From Rhizophagus irregularis (Eukaryota; Glomeromycota; Glomeromycetes; Glomerales; Glomeraceae): DNA of 64,000 nucleotides. Where the stretch lies: the NCBI RefSeq assembly GCF_026210795.1, contig NC_089435.1:3782001-3846000 (forward strand), given 5' to 3'. How positions within the stretch are numbered: position 1 is the stretch's first letter; each line of letters begins with the position of its first letter. The notes beneath the pieces were generated by a model. The model made no database searches, was not told the DNA's origin, and worked only from the letters and a program-made list of their open reading frames with translations. Made by a program: the position numbers and the translations under genes. Below, in pieces: positions 21,232 through 32,961 of the stretch.

Positions 21232-23301
21232 AAGATCATATCCCTTAATAATTAAAATTACACATATAAAATTAATTTAATAAATTTTGTGTGGTTTTTT
21301 ATTATTTTCGTTTTATTATTCCACCCTATTTTTTTTCTTTATTTTTATTATGTATTTATATTAATTTTAAAAAAAAAGAGTTGACCTTTTTTTTTTTTGT
21401 AAAATTTTACATCCTTTCTAGAAAATTTTGTACTTAATAATAAAATTAAAAAAAAGATTTCTTGTTTTATAGAAATAACTATCAATTAACATAAAAAAAA
21501 GTTTACAACTTACAAGTGTGTAATATATTTGGTTCATTTCACGAAAATTTCTATTTCGATTCATGATAAGATCATAAACACTGATGATTTGGCCCGAATC
21601 AAATCTGACTTTCAAACACTCGACGATTTAATTAAACATTAATAAATCTTGTGAAAGTGTGAAAATTAGTAAATTGTAGTTTCATCGTTTCATAATGAGA
21701 AAATCAATATTAATAACAAGTGTGTCCTTAATGAGATAAATAAAATAATCAACCGGTCGACAATTTCCTACGATTCAATACCAGGACATCATCGTCTGTG
21801 AATAAGTCTGTAGGCTGTAGCGAAAAACATTGTAACGATCCATAAAACTTGTGAACGTGACGGTTTAATTAAGGTACGATGCTTTAAAAAAAATTTCTTT
21901 TTGTAATCGGACGTTTTTATAATCAGAGTCATCGCTTCGAATGATAAATTTAAAAATTCGTTCCCTTCATCTATGTAAAAAAATTTAACACTTGTCAATA
22001 TTCAGAAAATATTAAAATGTGCAAGGGCTTCCTACATTATATCAGTCCTTACCCCAGATAAGATTTTTTCAACCAATAATATTCAATAATATATATATTA
22101 TTAAATTTAAACCAATAAAAATACGCTTAACCTTAATCATTTTTTTTTTTTCTAAATTGAAAAAGACGAAACAGTCGAAACACCAATAAATTACTTATTA
22201 AAACCAATCCAATTGTTAGAAATTGTTTTCGTTGCTATTTTACTCAAATATGTGTTTGATATTAATATCCATTATTTGATAGCGATGCTTGCGCTTTCGA
22301 TAATCCAAAATCAGACTGAGAGATCAACATTGGATTATATTATTCAAGTACTGTATATCAATATATCAAGATTGATGTAATGAAATATTCAATGCATAAT
22401 ATGACTAATGTAAAAAAATGTAAATTCCATATCCGTATAAGGTATTTTTTTTTTATGATTAATTTAAATAATAAATTATATAAAGAATAAAAGAGAAAAA
22501 AGAAAAAAGTAAGTTGCGCGTGAAAGAATAAATGTGTAACATAGTAAAATATATTTTATCTTTAACAAAATAGAGTGCAATCAAAAAAAAAAAGTTATAA
22601 AATTAAAGTTTTGTAAATCATGTATTACAGACAATTTTAAAAAAATTTTAAAAACCCTCAAAAATACACAACAGATTAAATCTCGATTTGATCATGTACA
22701 TTAGAGAGATATTGATGACTTCTATTTGTCACGCATATGCATAATATATGCAGTACATTTTTATTGGCAAAAGAACTCTATTTTTTCTTTTTCTTTTTCT
22801 TTTTTTAAAATAAGATCCAGTTGAAGATAGCACAATTATTAATTTGAAACTGAAGTTGAATAAAAAAGATGTTTAAAATGATTTAGATAATATTGAATCA
22901 GAATAGTATAAAACTTTATCTTTGGTATTATTTCGACAAGAATCTATTTTACTTCGAATGTATTAAATATTCGAAGGTAAATATAAATTACCTTACTTTA
23001 CGATGTGAATTCGATATAATAATTTTATCCGAATGGTTAACTCTTTACAATAGTGATAATATTCTATCAATATATAACAAAGAGTATAAATAAATTAACC
23101 GGACTATCTACTTTAATGTAAAGCCACTATTTACTAATGTAAATCCACTAAAATACGACTGCTTCACCTTGTAAACGGTATGCAAGCATTTATTTTTTGT
23201 ATGCCAGGGTTGTACCCCAGCTTACTAGATTGTGGCGCAACAAAAATCATAAAAAGAAATTTTTTTTTCTAAATAAATTGTTGTTAAAAGTTACTAGCTA
23301 G
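21232..23301. other. Non-coding
   Basis: No supported gene. A 66-codon frame at 22893-23093 and two minus-strand frames (21418-21615, 21789-21998) are short and AT-driven. Confidence 0.45.
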
Positions 23302-23302
23302 G

Positions 23303-23500
23303 TATAATTTTTGCTGCTCTGCAAGTTTACTTAGAGTGACAAAGGCAGTTTTAAATATCGTTATCGACTTATTTGACAAAAATTTTTTCTTTCGCTAAAT
23401 CTATTTTGGAAATGATCAAAATCAATCATTTATATGCAAAGTCAAAATCGACATTCAAAACCTTTTTCCGAATCCTAAGTAGAGCAGGTGAAATTATAAC
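23303..23500. mobile_element. MITE with GCTCTGC/TATAATTT inverted ends
   Basis: The left end reads TATAATTTTTGCTGCTCTGC; the right end, reverse-complemented, reads TTATAATTTCACCTGCTCTA. Both continue into similar sequence (TTTACTTA..., GGTTTTGAATGTCGATTTTG versus GCAGTTTTAAATATCGTTAT). The element is about 200 bp and non-coding. The same end sequence, GCTCTGCAAGTTTACTTA, recurs at 42679. Confidence 0.65.
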
Positions 23501-23589
23501 TACATTGTAAGTTTAAAAGCTTTTATGCCAAAGAAAAAAAAATCCTTAATGCCCTTTTTTTGAAAATTGCCGCGCCACGAACCTGGCAC

Positions 23590-24352
23590 TCAAAAAAGTG
23601 GTGCAGACAGAATCGGGCACTTGAATATTGCCTCACTAGTATTTGAATTCATTATGTTAGTGTTCGAATCTATAGTATTTTTATCATGCCCATTTCCCGA
23701 AATCATTTCCTTAGAAATAACTGTTACCTCTGCCAACATCTCTGGCTTAATTTTGCTATCTCAGCTTTAAGATCAACATTCTCGAGTTTAGCGGTAACTG
23801 CATTAGTTTTCTCAAGCTCCACGATTACGGCATTAAGTTTGCTAATCTTAACTGAATAATCCGCTATAGTTTTCTCCAGCTCATCGCTTCTGGCAAACTT
23901 TAGTAGTAACTTCTCTCTAAGTTCAGCATTCTCCTTCCTAAGTTTGGCAATTTCAGCTAAGAGCTTGACATTTAATTCTCTTAGTGAATCAGTGGATTGC
24001 TTGTTTGATAATATTTTTTATACAAGGTGGTATAATTCAAAAGTTCGTTAGCATAGATAAAAAACGAGGTAATATCCTCATCGGAATTATTGTTTTATTG
24101 ATATAGAAAATAAATTACAAGTTTCGGTAATACAATCTTATTTACAAAGTGAAATAGAGTTTCTATATTAATGCCTGCTGATGTTTTGTTCATATTAGCT
24201 ATTTATATCACATCCCAACATTAACTCTAATCCGATTTCATTTGTCCCCAAAATCGATATTCTGGATATAATAAAATGGTCGTCAGTTATGTGTGCATAG
24301 AACATGCAGATTTCAGAAATAAATTAACAGCATTTACCTTAGTAAAACTCAT
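23590..24352 (-). pseudogene. Coiled-coil protein gene, frameshifted after residue 92 or so
   Basis: Exon 1 (24338-24352) encodes MSFTK; a 338-bp intron with donor GTAAATG joins exon 2 at 23999, giving MSFTKQSTDSLRELNVKLLA and a heptad-rich helix (LAEIAKLRKENAELREKLLL, ISKLNAVIVELEKTN). This start is typical of a large coiled-coil family in Rhizophagus. In the reading frame the protein stops at 23724-23726 after 96 residues. A single-base shift near 23744-23753 opens a further 50 codons (KPEMLAEVTVISKEM to a stop at 23590). Family members are longer, so I favour a frameshifted copy; a working short protein is possible. Confidence 0.55.
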
Positions 24353-24886
24353 CTTCACTTAGTACTTTTTTAAAAAAAATTGAAAAACTAAGAAAAATAT
24401 ATGTGAAGTAGAAAGTTTATGTTCCCTGCCTAATAAGGTCCTGAGCAAAAAAATAGATATTAGCCTTCGCAAGCTCTGAATCGCTTCCTTGTCCGTACTT
24501 CAATAATTTTCTCGTCAACACTTCTTTCAAACTACGAGTAAACAAAAAAGGGAAAATCTTTACATCATAGAGCGTTACTGCGCTTTATTAATTTATTTTC
24601 AATTAGTCAATACGGGGTCGTGTACATCACGTGATCTAACACTGGCTACATACAAATGGGCGTACAGCCACTCGTGCGACCTAAAAATTACGTAACATTA
24701 ATTACCTTTTTTTAATAAATACCCTGAGAATTCGAAAATCTAATTAATCATTTTTTTTTTCATGTACTGATAACTTTTTTTACTATGCTTATAATGTATC
24801 TATATTATTTACTGTATTACGTCACTACAAGCCACCAAAAGTTTATGCAAGAGTCTATCAATCTATAGTCACGATGTATTCAGAAA
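24353..24886. other. Upstream region of the Crinkler-type gene
   Basis: It contains CATCACGTGATCTAAC at about 24625-24640 inside a locally less AT-rich patch (24611-24690). A similar CACGTGATC patch occurs at 29067, near the second Crinkler-type locus. Confidence 0.4.
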
Positions 24887-24897
24887 GGTATATAAAG
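24887..24897 (+). promoter_or_regulatory. TATA box of the Crinkler-type gene
   Basis: GGTATATAAAG lies about 95 bp before the ATG at 24990, followed by a pyrimidine-rich leader (24915-24960). Confidence 0.5.
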
Positions 24898-24989
24898 TGT
24901 ATATATACCTTAGACTTCTCTCAAACTTTCTCTAATTTTCTTAATTTTCTTGAAACTTTTCTAAAGACTAATCGCTTCGCAGGAACAAA

Positions 24990-27885
24990 ATGATGTTGTC
25001 ACTTAATTGTTTGATTCTAGGACAAGCTTCCGTAAGAAGTTTCACTGAAAACATTTGCGAAAAATATTACGACGATAGAAATGTTGAAATCGAATTTTCT
25101 AGATTTAATGTTTCACATTTTAAAGAGATGCTCTTTCGTAGGGAAACCATAAAAGATATAGTTCGAAATAATGAAGAAATGGATCTTTGGAAAGTTGACA
25201 GCAAGAAGGTTGATGAAGAAGAAAAAATTTACTGAAAGCGATATCAGAGAAAAACTCGGAGGCGAAGTGATGATCCCTCGATTCCCGCTTGAAGTTTATT
25301 TTAAGGCTAAGGAAATCGATGCACGGGGTATTCATATCTTCATAGTTCCCATCTCCACTCGTAAGTGTCTCCCAACGTTTTACCTCCCGAACGAGAAATT
25401 TGTAGTAACAAAACATCGGGTTTGGTCTGATCTCTTTTTTTAAATTGTTTTCAGCTGTTGGACAAAAACGACACGCAGATTCAGGTATGTTTTTGACACA
25501 ATGATGAGCTCAAAATCACTATTACTAACGGTTGATGTCATTCACCTTTTTCTAATTATAGAACCCGTTGACACAGGACCAAAGCGACTAAAAATTGTTC
25601 CGTTTCAGGATGTATTCGAAAAACTTAAAGAGAATATCCTTATTAAAGAACCCCGGAACTTTATCCTGATTCAGAGCAATATGTCGCTGGACGTTTCTAC
25701 AAAAGTAAAATACCAATTAGTGGTAAAGACTTTATAGATATGCGTCTAGATAATGAGTGTACTACTGACAGCGGCAAGTATCTTCTCGGAAAATTGAGAA
25801 ATGCACGCGAAGGTTTCTATTTACTTTATGCCATTTCCGGAGCTGGCAAAACTAGAACAATTTTCGACATTGCTATGAATAATGATGGTATCTACTAGTG
25901 TATATGGAGTGTAGGACGGCAGATTATGGCAGTTTAATTCAATTAGAACCAACAAAGGATCGTAATTTTAAAAGACTTGTTGATTCAATAAGATCAGCCT
26001 TCTCAAACCATAATTATGAACGTGCTAGAGAAGAATCAAAGCATCTCATCTGTTTAGAAATTGCTGCACGGATTTTCTACCTTATTCTTCTCAAAGAGAA
26101 GTTCCCGAATATTAACCACGTGATTACCTTGTCGCAAAAATCAATGGTGGACAAGAAAGTATCTTAACAATTAAAGATGAATTGAGGCTTGAATATGAGA
26201 ATGTCGACCTGGTATCAATTATTGAATCCGCTTTGGATTACTTGAAGGTATTAAATAATATATTAATTAAACTAATGTACATTTACTTTTGTAATAACAT
26301 TTTTAAATTATTTGTAACATAACAGAATAAATTAGTTGGCCAAAAATCACTTATTTTCGCCATTGATGAAGCCAATGTCGCCAACAAAAAACTTTTTTAT
26401 GGCGATTTTCGTAATAGTAATGGAAAACCACGCGGTTTATTAACACCAATTGTTGCGATTCTTAATTTGTTTAATATTTCAATAATAGTAGCTGGCACCT
26501 CATTTCCCTTAAACGGGACGGTGAGATCCAAGGTGGTATTGGTAGAGAAATTACTTCAGAATATTTTACTGACTTCAAAACAACAGAAAGCAAAGATGTT
26601 GTAGACTACTTAGAGCGTTATCTTGATTTACCAGACTGTGACATTAAAAAGATCGAAAATAGTAAATATCTTGTTGGTCGTCCTCGTCTGGTGGCTCGCC
26701 TTGTAAGGGAAATAATAAATGCAGAAATAGTGTCACGAGAAGACAAACAAATTGTGCTTGAAGACGCTGTAAATAAGACAGTGCAGTCTATCAAAAATGA
26801 TATGACACGCCATCTTGAAGCGATAGTAAAGGAAGCATATGAAAAGGAAGATTTGGGAAATGTAGAATTACGAAAAATCTTGATGATACTCTTTATTAAC
26901 TGCTGGTATGTTCTTATCATATTTATTGTTTATCCATAAACTGATAACTCACTATAGTAAAACAATATTTCAAGGTTCTTTGATGGATACGTATCTGAAA
27001 GTGAAATAGATGATTATTCGGCAAAATTAGTCGACTGTGGTATTGCTTCATTGAAATCAGACAAAGATAAAATATTTTGGCAAGTCAAAGAACCTTTAGC
27101 GATAGAAGTTGTTAAAGCTGTCCTTTTTTCCCGGTACAACAAACCACTGAACCGCTGATTGAGAAACTCTTATATGAATTATGGAAATCTGCTTATTATA
27201 ACGACAGCTCAAATACATCTAAAGGCATCATTTGGTCATAGGAAGATTAATGGATTTCAATAATAAAACGGTTTTTGAGTTTGTTAATGAAATTTATGGT
27301 TACGATCAACTATATCTGCCAAATTGGACTAAAAAAGCAATAATCGATATTGAATCATATGGAAATGTACAAATGTTTTCTCAACTTGATGTTAAATTGA
27401 AAGATGATGTGGATGTTATTAAGAGTCTTTTATACGAATCAATATTTTCAAAATATATGCTTGTACCTGGACATTTAGTACGTCCAGATGGTATTTATAT
27501 TAGTAAGCTAAATATAGATACTTACTGGACCTTACTCATCAGTACGAAAATGTACACCAGTAAATTGTCAGGTAAAGGTGTTGATGATGACAAAAATTCA
27601 ACAGATTGGAGTCTTCTGTATCACAAGAAGAATGGCGAAGTAACTTGTAAAAACCTAAAGGAAAGACTTGATGATGTGCGCCAAGATTTTACCTGTCAAG
27701 GTTCATTGCGAATTCATTTCATTTTACCTGGTGTAGCTCAAGAACGTACTTCAAATCAGTCAAGCCGATCAAATAGAGGTGGTTGCTTTACTGAAAATAA
27801 TGATGTCATTATGTATATTGACGAGAAATTGTTAGAACGTTATTTTAAAGGCAATTCTTACATAAAATTTAATGTAATATTCTAG
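24990..27885 (+). pseudogene. Crinkler-type (CRN) effector gene: header, P-loop NTPase, nuclease-like C-terminus; multiply frameshifted
   Basis: The N-terminus (24990-25360) resembles the ubiquitin-like Crinkler header, with MLSLNCLILGQASVRSF at the start, DLWKVDSKKVD near the end and GGEVMIPRFPLEVYF after it. A P-loop NTPase follows: Walker A ISGAGKT at about 25840 and Walker B LIFAIDEANV at about 26343. Near 26680 come the VGRPRLVARL motif and a helical region. The C-terminal 217-codon block (27232-27885) carries VRPDGIYI and LLISTKMY, reminiscent of the restriction-endonuclease-like domain of CRN/RHS proteins. Introns at 25361-25454, 25485-25561, after 26246 and near 26906 keep good splice sites. 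Lesions: single-base shifts in the A-run near 25225, the C-run near 25660, near 25890, near 26115, near 26505, near 27140 and near 27230. In other fungi and oomycetes such proteins are effectors or cell-toxic nucleases; this copy cannot make one continuous chain unless the indels are assembly errors. Confidence 0.7.
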
Positions 27886-28119
27886 AACTTCTTATCCAAA
27901 ATATCCTACTGCGAGATAATGTAAAACAATGTATAATAGAAAAAAAAAATATAAATCAAAAAATGTGTAAGCGAAATAAATTTATTATATTAAATTGCAT
28001 GACCTGATCAAATTTTTATTTATTCATACACGAGTTAAAATTTGCCAGAAAAATTTTTATTCATACATGCAAAAATAATACTAGCCCAGAATACATGACA
28101 TCTACGCTAATGTACACGA

Positions 28120-28684
28120 TTATTTTTTCGATCGATAACCCTCTACCCTAGCCTTCTTCCTTTCTGGTTCTTCATCTACACACTCCACCCTATCCTTCAT
28201 CAACCCAACGATAACCTCAATCCGCTTCACGTTTTACGCAAATCTTTCTCTTCCTCTGATCCTTCCTTCAAAGCAGATTCGGAAAATCGAATATTAAGGG
28301 GGTCCTTGCTCATGCTTGATATCCCACCCGAGGCGAAAAGAATAAATACTACTCTCTGCGGCTGTTGTAACAATGCCGTAGATATAGTCGAAGTCTTCCC
28401 CGAACGCTTCGCCTGATTTACGTTTCCTATTCTTTTTTTTTATTAACCTGTAGAGCGTTCTCGCATTGCACCAAATTCTGAGCAAAGCCCATGGTCACTT
28501 GATGCAACTTCCCTTCCGTCATACAAATAAGTTCCTCGAGAGCCTTGATTGCGTAATCAACAAAGGTAAGCTCTTTATCAGCTATTCTTTTGACGGTTGA
28601 AATATACTCGCAACGCACGGCTTCATTGCTATCAGCAAGCATAGTCTCCATATTTCCCAACCTGCGCTTTATACATTGTACCAA
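28120..28684 (-). pseudogene. 3' part of a second Crinkler-associated/coiled-coil gene
   Basis: On the minus strand a helical region (NMETMLADSNEAVRCEYIST, VKRIADKELTFVDYAIKALE) leads to GEAFGEDFDYIYGIVTTAAE, then after frameshifts to SKDPLNIRFSESALK, SEEEKDLRK and VKRIEVIVGLMKDRV, ending EERKKARVEGYRSKK-like basic residues and a stop at 28120-28122. FDYIYGIVTT followed by a VEGYRSKK tail is the C-terminal pattern of Crinkler-type proteins I associate with Rhizophagus. At least three frame changes occur (near 28440, 28320 and 28235). No 5' header is seen upstream, so it is a truncated copy placed tail-to-tail with the gene at 24990-27885. Confidence 0.55.
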
Positions 28685-30707
28685 TTCTTCGTCGTTTCAT
28701 CAATCATCAAATTATTAGTATTAGGTGCGAAAAATTTTTGTAATAATTACCAATTAAATTATCAATGCGATTATAAAAAATGAATATATTTCTATTGCCA
28801 GCAATCAAATTTACAAAAAAAAAAGACGTGAGTTTGTTGTGTTTTCTTCTTGATTAATGAGTGTTCAAATAAAAATTATTTCATATTACAATTCTTTACA
28901 TTATATCAGAGGGATAATCTTAGAATCCATTTAACACAATATCTAATTAACTATTGATAATAATTTTTTAGTAAATAATAACTTTGTGGAAGTAATTTAA
29001 TTACCGCAATTACAATTTGCCTCAAGGAGTCGATAGAACGTTTGTAATTCGTATGATGCGTGCACTTCACGTGATCACTACCTCTGACCGCTTTAATATG
29101 TGGCTGGCACAGCCATTACCCGCACAGCACGGGCGGGTTTTATATACCATGTATAAATTGTATAATGTATTAGTTGCGAAAGCGACTTCCCTTTTTTATT
29201 AATAAAGCGGAATTGAATAACGTTAAAAAGTTCGAATTTATTAGTAAAATATATGGTAACTTAGATATTGTGAAAATGAATTTCAAGATTTTCTTTTTTG
29301 ATAAATTTATAAGTTAATCGTTCTTGTTCCTCTTTACTTTGTATTTGTTCGATTATTCAAATAATCACCATTCCACTATAAGCAAAATTTTTTTTTTTTA
29401 AAAAAAAAATAAAATAAAAACGGATGAATTGAAGAGTCAAATAATTGGTACAACAAATATTGCGTAAAGTACAATAATTAAATTATCCCCGTGGCTGTGT
29501 GATTCCGGCCACATTTTATTATTTTGATCCCGGCCGAGCTAATGTATAATTAACTAATTATTTGTCGGTCCTATTCGCTTTGCGGGGCTTTGAAATCTTT
29601 TCCGTCCCCCTAGCCTGGTCAAATTTCATATTGTGTAAATAAAATAAATAATTACAATAAGATAGTTATCCTTCATATGAAAAATTTTAAATATGATGTA
29701 TATTTCTTATTATACCTTTTTCTATTTTAATTTATTAAATATGAAACTGGGGAAACTGGGGTCAGGTCCAACGTTTCAGGTGCGAGATCCCGAAACTAGT
29801 TTCGTCAACAAGTGTGAAACCGAAATTTTGTAACCTCCAAAATCTCCGTAACCTTGATTGACATATTCACAACGTGCGACGTAATATAGAATAATAATAC
29901 ATTTAAATTGAGTAATATATTATGAAATTTGAATGAAATTATTGAGGCTATATAAATTTTATGATAATAAATCATTTTAACACATTTATTGTTTTTTTTT
30001 TATGGGGAAGTTTCGGATATTGAGTAATTTATTGTTTAAGGTTTCAGGAGATTATGGAAGTTTCGGCCAAGTTCCGGAATTTGACCTCAAAAGAGAAATG
30101 ATTCGCCCAGACAACACCCTACCATAAAAACCGTAAACACCTACTTAATATACGTTTTGAATTGTGTATATTCATTATTTAAATAAAAGATGATGTAAAA
30201 ATACTTCGATTTTGACAATCACGTGACTGGAAAAAAAGGTTATGTTGTCGAAAAAAAGTTTAACACTTGTCTTTTAAAATAATACCTGATGGATTAGTAC
30301 GGAGACTAGTAACACAATTAAAGACGCAACACGTTTTTTAATTTAAAGAAATCGTCAGGAATTTCTAGATTTACGGGATGGAAAAGAACTTGTGTTACAT
30401 TCAATAAATATTTCTTTTTAAATTATCACAAATTTGAAGAAGTGATGATCAAAAAAATAGAATAGATTCATTTTAAAAAATAATATCATAAGTAAATCAG
30501 AGGATTTAAATTAGATCAACAAACGTAAGTATGTGATAACGGTAATTGAAAGAATAAAATAAATAGGCTTGCATGGATTATAAATGCCGCTCTTTAACAA
30601 GAATTAAAAATTACAGAATTTTTTTTCGATAAGCTTCTTTTTTTTACATAATTAATACATAATAATTATAGTATAATAAAAATTAAATAGCTACGAGGGG
30701 ACAAAGA
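28685..30707. other. Non-coding with a CACGTGATCAC patch and a possible MITE
   Basis: TTCACGTGATCAC (29066-29078) sits in a richer patch that also holds CCCGCACAGCACGGGCGGG (29119-29137). Between about 29755 and 30095, GGGGTCAGGTCCAACGTTTC and CCGAAATTTTGTAACC on the left face imperfect reverse complements on the right, suggesting a degenerate inverted-repeat element; this is weak. No gene is supported; the 61-codon frame at 29017 is not convincing. Confidence 0.4.
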
Positions 30708-31373
30708 ATGAAAAAATCATCGGTTTTATTTTCATTTATTCTTCCAATATTGTTTTATATTAGCATTGAATCTATAATTCAAGTAAATTCTTTAACTCAT
30801 ATAAATGCAAAATGTTGGGATTATTCAAATCCATTTAAACCATGGGAGAAAGATTCGTCAGTATGCTATTCACAAGGAAAAAAAAAGGAAAGGGAACATT
30901 CATTGGATGATATATCAAATAATATATTTCAGTTTGATTATAATTGTAATTTTCAAGATTTTCAAGATCGAATCTCATGTAATAAAGTAAAAGATGGAGA
31001 AATGATAAAAAATTTAATAAATTTTAATACACCAATAAAAGTTAATGTTACATTTGTCACAATATCTTTACAAGATGATGAAAATAAAATAGTAAAACAA
31101 TATCCGCAAGTATTAGTAAAACAATTTTTATTAAAACCCGAACCTCAATCATATTTTAATTGTGAAAACATTGTTAGTTTAGATTTTCAATATAATATTT
31201 TAAGCGAACTTATTCAATCTTTCACAGGTTTGGATAATCAACTTATCACTCCTGATCCAAACTTATTACTAGTAAAAAGTTCAAATCAAGTAAAAGTTAC
31301 ATCATTAACTTCTAGTTTTAACATTTTATATATATTCATTATTGCATTAATATTTTTTAGTTATACTTTTTAG
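30708..31373 (+). CDS. Secreted, probably GPI-anchored protein of unknown function
   Basis: A single exon of 221 residues. Residues 1-28 are a signal peptide (MKKSSVLFSFILPILFYISI...VNS). The ectodomain has cysteines at 36, 53, 80 and 91 plus one near 152, and sites for N-glycosylation. Residues 203-220 (FNILYIFIIALIFFSYTF) form a hydrophobic tail preceded by Ser/Thr residues, as in GPI-anchored or type I membrane proteins. The motif KCWDYSNPFKPWEKDSSVC near the mature N-terminus is distinctive but not one I can assign to a family. The start is the first ATG, after a purine-rich leader. Confidence 0.75.
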   Translation: MKKSSVLFSFILPILFYISIESIIQVNSLTHINAKCWDYSNPFKPWEKDSSVCYSQGKKKEREHSLDDISNNIFQFDYNCNFQDFQDRISCNKVKDGEMIKNLINFNTPIKVNVTFVTISLQDDENKIVKQYPQVLVKQFLLKPEPQSYFNCENIVSLDFQYNILSELIQSFTGLDNQLITPDPNLLLVKSSNQVKVTSLTSSFNILYIFIIALIFFSYTF

Positions 31374-32961
31374 AGTTTAAATAAGGTCCAATGATCGACA
31401 TGATCATCGCACTAACATTCTATTACCAGTTATCATTTACCCTTAATAATAATATTAATAAATTACTTTTTTAGAAATTAATAATACTTTTTGTAATAAT
31501 CATTAATAATTTATCCCTTAAAAAAGTTGATTGATGGTACCAATTTTGGGGTTTAATTAAAAATAATTTCATCATTTAATTTTAAAACTTTACAAAACTT
31601 GTTATAATTAAAAATTTGGACAATAATTTTTTCCGATCGTTTCCGATCAACTTCTTCCTTGTGATCGTTGCGTAAATTTGAACTAAATTTTCCCAATTTC
31701 GGAACTTATATGGGAAATCATTCTTTTAAGCATCTTTTAAAGGGGAAATATATATTCCATTATTATAATAGCATTTATCATTAACATTTACGTAAAAATT
31801 ATGTGCTTACAGTAACGTGGAACGTGCGATAAATTTCCCAATAAAATATTCCTACGTAATAGAACTTGGTATTTTCTGCACGAAGAACTATTCAAATCCT
31901 TATTTGTTCACGATTGAGATAAAAAAAAAATTTTTTTTTCTTTACGAATTATCAATGATTATCTAAAGAAAAGAAGAAAAAAATCTTTTTTTTTTTCCTC
32001 TCACATGAAGGCACATCAAACACGGTTTATTGGAATTTAGAAGATTAACGAAGATTAGGAGATTAAAGATTTACTTCTTTAAATGCATCATGATGTGTAT
32101 CTTTCAACGATCATTTAATATGGCGTAAATTAAAATGATGTTATCCTTTTTATCTCAGATAAAAGAATCTTTTTTTTTTCGCCAAGAAAGACGAATAAGC
32201 GATTGCATTTAGAATGTTATTAATCGGTTGGCTTATAATTATCGTCTAAAATGTTACGTATCCTAAAACGCCTAGAATAGAATCATATCTCTACTTTATC
32301 GTGACCTTATCAGAAAACAACGAGGTCGTTCTAATGAAGATCATTGGTTCCTAAATTGGAAAACCCGATAAGAATAGTTTACACTACCTAGATGTTTTAT
32401 TGTTTTTATTGTTTTATTGTTTGTGTAATTATGTCATCATGCAAACTTTTTTTCATCCTTTTTAATAATCCTTTTTTCATATATACGTATATATATACAA
32501 TATATATTTACCCCCAAATTTACCTTATTAAATTCTTTTCGTCATACAATATATGAATATATATGAACCTCCTAATAGTATTGCTTTTATTTGTTTACTT
32601 TCATTTGAATTCCGATTATGATATCTTTAAACATCAACCAATCAGATTCGAAAATTATAAAATGTGTATCCCTTTATAAGAGCTATTTGCAGTAATTATA
32701 ATAAAAAAAACCCCGCTTTTCGGCTTATCGCAAAGTAATTATTAATAATTCGGGTATTATTATGAATTACGTCAAAAAAGTACATTCTCGTAAATCACTC
32801 TATCGCGTGACAGAATTCAAAAAAAAAAAATCTTTAAAAACTATCTCTTAAAATCCCCTAAATTGCAATTTTTTTTTCATTTCATTATTTTTTTTTCTTT
32901 TTATTTATCGAACACACTTGTACACACATTTTTTTCTTTTTTTTTTTAACATAAAAAAAAA
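31374..32961. other. Intergenic
   Basis: AT-rich; a pyrimidine tract and T-runs at 32865-32950 precede the endopolyphosphatase start. No other signal seen. Confidence 0.45.

Noticed and set aside
22893-23093. 66-codon frame
   Set aside because: AT-driven residues (Tyr, Ile, Asn, Lys) and no recognisable domain.
29017-29202. 61-codon frame near a CACGTGATCAC site
   Set aside because: Short and isolated; the richer base composition alone does not make it a gene.
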